Shown here piece after piece: positions 61,724 through 64,000 of a stretch of DNA of 64,000 nt. How positions within the stretch are numbered: position 1 is the stretch's first letter; each line of letters opens with the position of its first letter. The position numbers were made by a program, and so were the translations under genes. The notes under the pieces were generated by a model. It did not search any database. It was not told the origin of the DNA and saw nothing but the letters and a program-made list of their open reading frames with translations. Source of the stretch: Stratiolaelaps scimitus (Eukaryota; Arthropoda; Arachnida; Mesostigmata; Laelapidae). The stretch spans positions 2,294,001 to 2,358,000 of the forward strand of contig JABWDB010000034.1 of assembly GCA_019614645.1 (NCBI GenBank), written 5' to 3'.

Positions 61724-64000
61724 GTTGTCAAGATCGTGTGTATCTTCGTCAGGCAAATAACTGACGTGGATTATCACGTTGTACAAGATTAGTGGATGGA
61801 TCGGGGCGCGGATCTGGGAAACTACGATGCTTAGTCACCTTGCCCTTGCAAGTCTTGGCCTGAAGTAATGTTCAGCAAGTTCAGGTCAAGGCCCAAGATA
61901 AGGATCCAAGGTTTTGGTGAGTATGAGCCTCACACTTCCGTGGCAAATACATTCGCCATGAAGCTCAATGACCATGATGGATTTTTCCTTAAACCTCCCA
62001 AAAAATAGGTAACGACTTTATAACTAGCAGGAGGAAACATATTGTTCAAGTGTCCAGGTCTATTCACCACCGTTTGAGAAACCTGCGTCAGAAAACCGAG
62101 GGCGCCAGCTATTTCTCATTGACACGGACGTAGCTCGTATTTATGTACTAGCCATGTCACCGGGAGGACGGTTGTTCACAAATCCTGCTTGGTGAAAGCT
62201 TCTGTAATGGTAGAATGACCCGGCTGGCACTGTGTCTCCCCCTTGAAGAGCGTACTTCGCTTCTGGTCTCAGAGAACTTTGTCATTGTCGTATGCCGGGT
62301 CGATTAAACAGCTAGCTAGCCTGATAGTAAGCAGTGCAGCTGTAGAGGTCGTAGCTGGAGACAGCATTGATGAGATGCTAAGAGGGTGGCATCATCAGCA
62401 TTCGTATGCATTGATTACATGCTGACTTGTAGTCTTAGACCGTTCCCACGGCTCACCGCGTCGAGTCAACTAAGTTTGAAGAGGTCCGAATAGGCGAGCC
62501 ATCTCGGATCAGCGAAACCGGCAGTGGTTCGTCCGCCCTCTCTGCGCCTTTCCACCTTGCAGAAACGAGCATCGAGATACCAAGCGTCGGGGCACTTACC
62601 ATCTCTAAATCAATGGTGGGACAACGATTCCTGCAAAATGCGAGCATCCATTGATCGGCAGATTCACAAATTTTAATGTTGAGTGAGCTGTAGATGTACT
62701 GTGTTCAGGGTCAGGTTAGCCTTCGTTATCGTCCAAGACGAAACTCCCACACGGTCGAATTGATGAGGTTGCACTGTTACCGTTGATGGTTGAGATGGCT
62801 ACGGTAGGCCCCCGATTGGCCTGCTCTATCGATCCGAGATAGCAATGGTCGCGAATAGAGGTCGGAGCGGAGAGGGGAGGAAGGGGAAGAGGCCCCACCA
62901 GAGCTAGCTGGTTACAAATCAGGAGTAGCGTTGCAGGATGCTGAGAAATTAACATTCATCCGGACGAGGATTCATTCGATCCTCCTCGTCGTCCCGAGCC
63001 GTGCCCCGTAGCTCGTTGCATGCGGGCATGCGACACGGGGAACGCTCGACTATCGTTTGCCTGCTGCTCTTGCTGGGCTGAGTCGGCCTCGACAACAACA
63101 GCCTCTGTAGCCTTCATCGGTGTCGCCGGGCGCTCTCGCGAGTCGATGAACGTGAACGCCCTTGCGCCGGGGTGCAGGTAGCTTGCACTTCTAGGTGGGC
63201 GGACTTCACTTCTGACGAACGGCCGAACGAAGAAGCGGGCAGACCCGGGCCGGCACCAACACCGTCCCGTACCTCATGGAAAACGCTACTCCTGACTTGA
63301 CAGCCACCCCGCGCCCGGTGGCTCTGATTGAGGCGGATATGCAAACGGCCCTACGCTTGTGTGTTTCTGCCGCCGGAATAGCAGACCCCAGGTTGCGTCG
63401 TTGCTGCCTGCCGCCGCTAGTGGTTCCGCGCTACGGCAAACCAAGCCAAACTCTATGAGAATCGAGAATAGATTCGATAGAAAACAGCTGGCAGGACAAC
63501 AGAGAACAGCAAACGGTACACACAGACCGCGCGGGCCGTTCAACCAACGACGGTGAGAGGAGCAGTGGGCAATGATACGTTGGCATCATCATGACGATGC
63601 TTAGGTCAAAACAACGGCGCTGAGAGGCGAGAGCTCATGGGGGCAGATCCCGGCTCGAGAATCCCTCGCGTTGGGCCTAGATCGACATCGAGGCCGCCGC
63701 GAGCGACTGAACAGCCAAATGCAGCATAAACTTTCGGACCGGGAGCGAAGGGATGTAGAGCATCCGTCGGCGATAGACAGGAACAGCAGGTCATGCTGCC
63801 CCGCGTCCGCACTGACGTGTTCACCATTGGACCCGAATCTGCCTCAGTCAGTCTCCGCCGCCGCCGCCGCCGCAGTCTGTCGACTCAGCAAGGCTATTTG
63901 CCTCTGCTCGCAGCGATCGCTGCATCGTCCCCTGTCCGCTCACCGCGGCTGGCAGACGAGCTCTGGCAGCAGGCGATGTATGGAGTACGAGGGGCTTCGA
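61724..64000. other. non-coding tail of window, CpG-rich from about 62.9 kb
   Basis: No supported gene. A CCG triplet tract lies near 63,855-63,875 and CpG density rises again from about 62.9 kb to the end. Confidence 0.35.

Overview
This is a stretch of nuclear DNA from a eukaryote, almost certainly an arthropod and possibly a mite or tick; that last step is a guess from overall character. It contains long non-coding stretches, many AT, GA/CT and GT microsatellites, 11-16 base G/C homopolymers, a mariner-family transposase remnant, decayed non-LTR retrotransposon sequence and one first-coding-exon candidate with a consensus splice donor. There is no bacterial-style gene packing, operon, CRISPR array or rRNA. 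Many long open frames on both strands are products of GC-rich or simple-sequence DNA and are not listed as genes.

Layout. Positions 1-13,770 are mostly GC/CpG-rich non-coding DNA with GA/CT tracts, two strong inverted repeats near 2.3 and 3.0 kb and two TA arrays near 12.8 and 13.6 kb. On the minus strand, 14,137-13,777 is the best gene evidence: an ATG-initiated, glutamine/proline-rich exon with an in-frame stop just upstream and a GTAAGT donor at its 3' end. Upstream of it, from 14.2 to about 20.9 kb, lies CpG-rich DNA rich in TTG/CTG triplets on the plus strand (CAA/CAG on the minus), which would suit the 5' UTR or promoter of the same gene. If so, 1-13,770 is probably intron 1.

From 21 to 36 kb the DNA is more AT-rich. 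It holds an internally deleted mariner copy (about 25.2-25.97 kb), a tRNA-like SINE candidate (32.5 kb), diverged direct repeats (22.2-22.6 kb), many TA arrays and a hairpin between two of them (31.0 kb). A second CpG-rich block covers about 36.5-44 kb. From 44 to 52.7 kb the DNA is AT-rich again and carries a decayed LINE (49.98-51.4 kb) with endonuclease and reverse-transcriptase motifs in several frames. A third CpG-rich block runs from 52.7 to 59.1 kb. The last 5 kb contain an unrecognised open frame at 59.55 kb behind a possible splice acceptor, a hairpin at 60.0 kb, a possible LINE 3' fragment and a small ATG frame in strong start context at 61.6 kb that encodes a signal-anchor-like peptide.

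How it fits together: the window looks like the 5' end of one regulator-like gene on the minus strand, set in repeat-bearing non-coding DNA whose base composition changes in blocks. No complete gene and no recognisable multi-gene system is visible. The most interesting items are the near-perfect inverted repeats, the deleted mariner element, the novel first exon and the signal-anchor frame.
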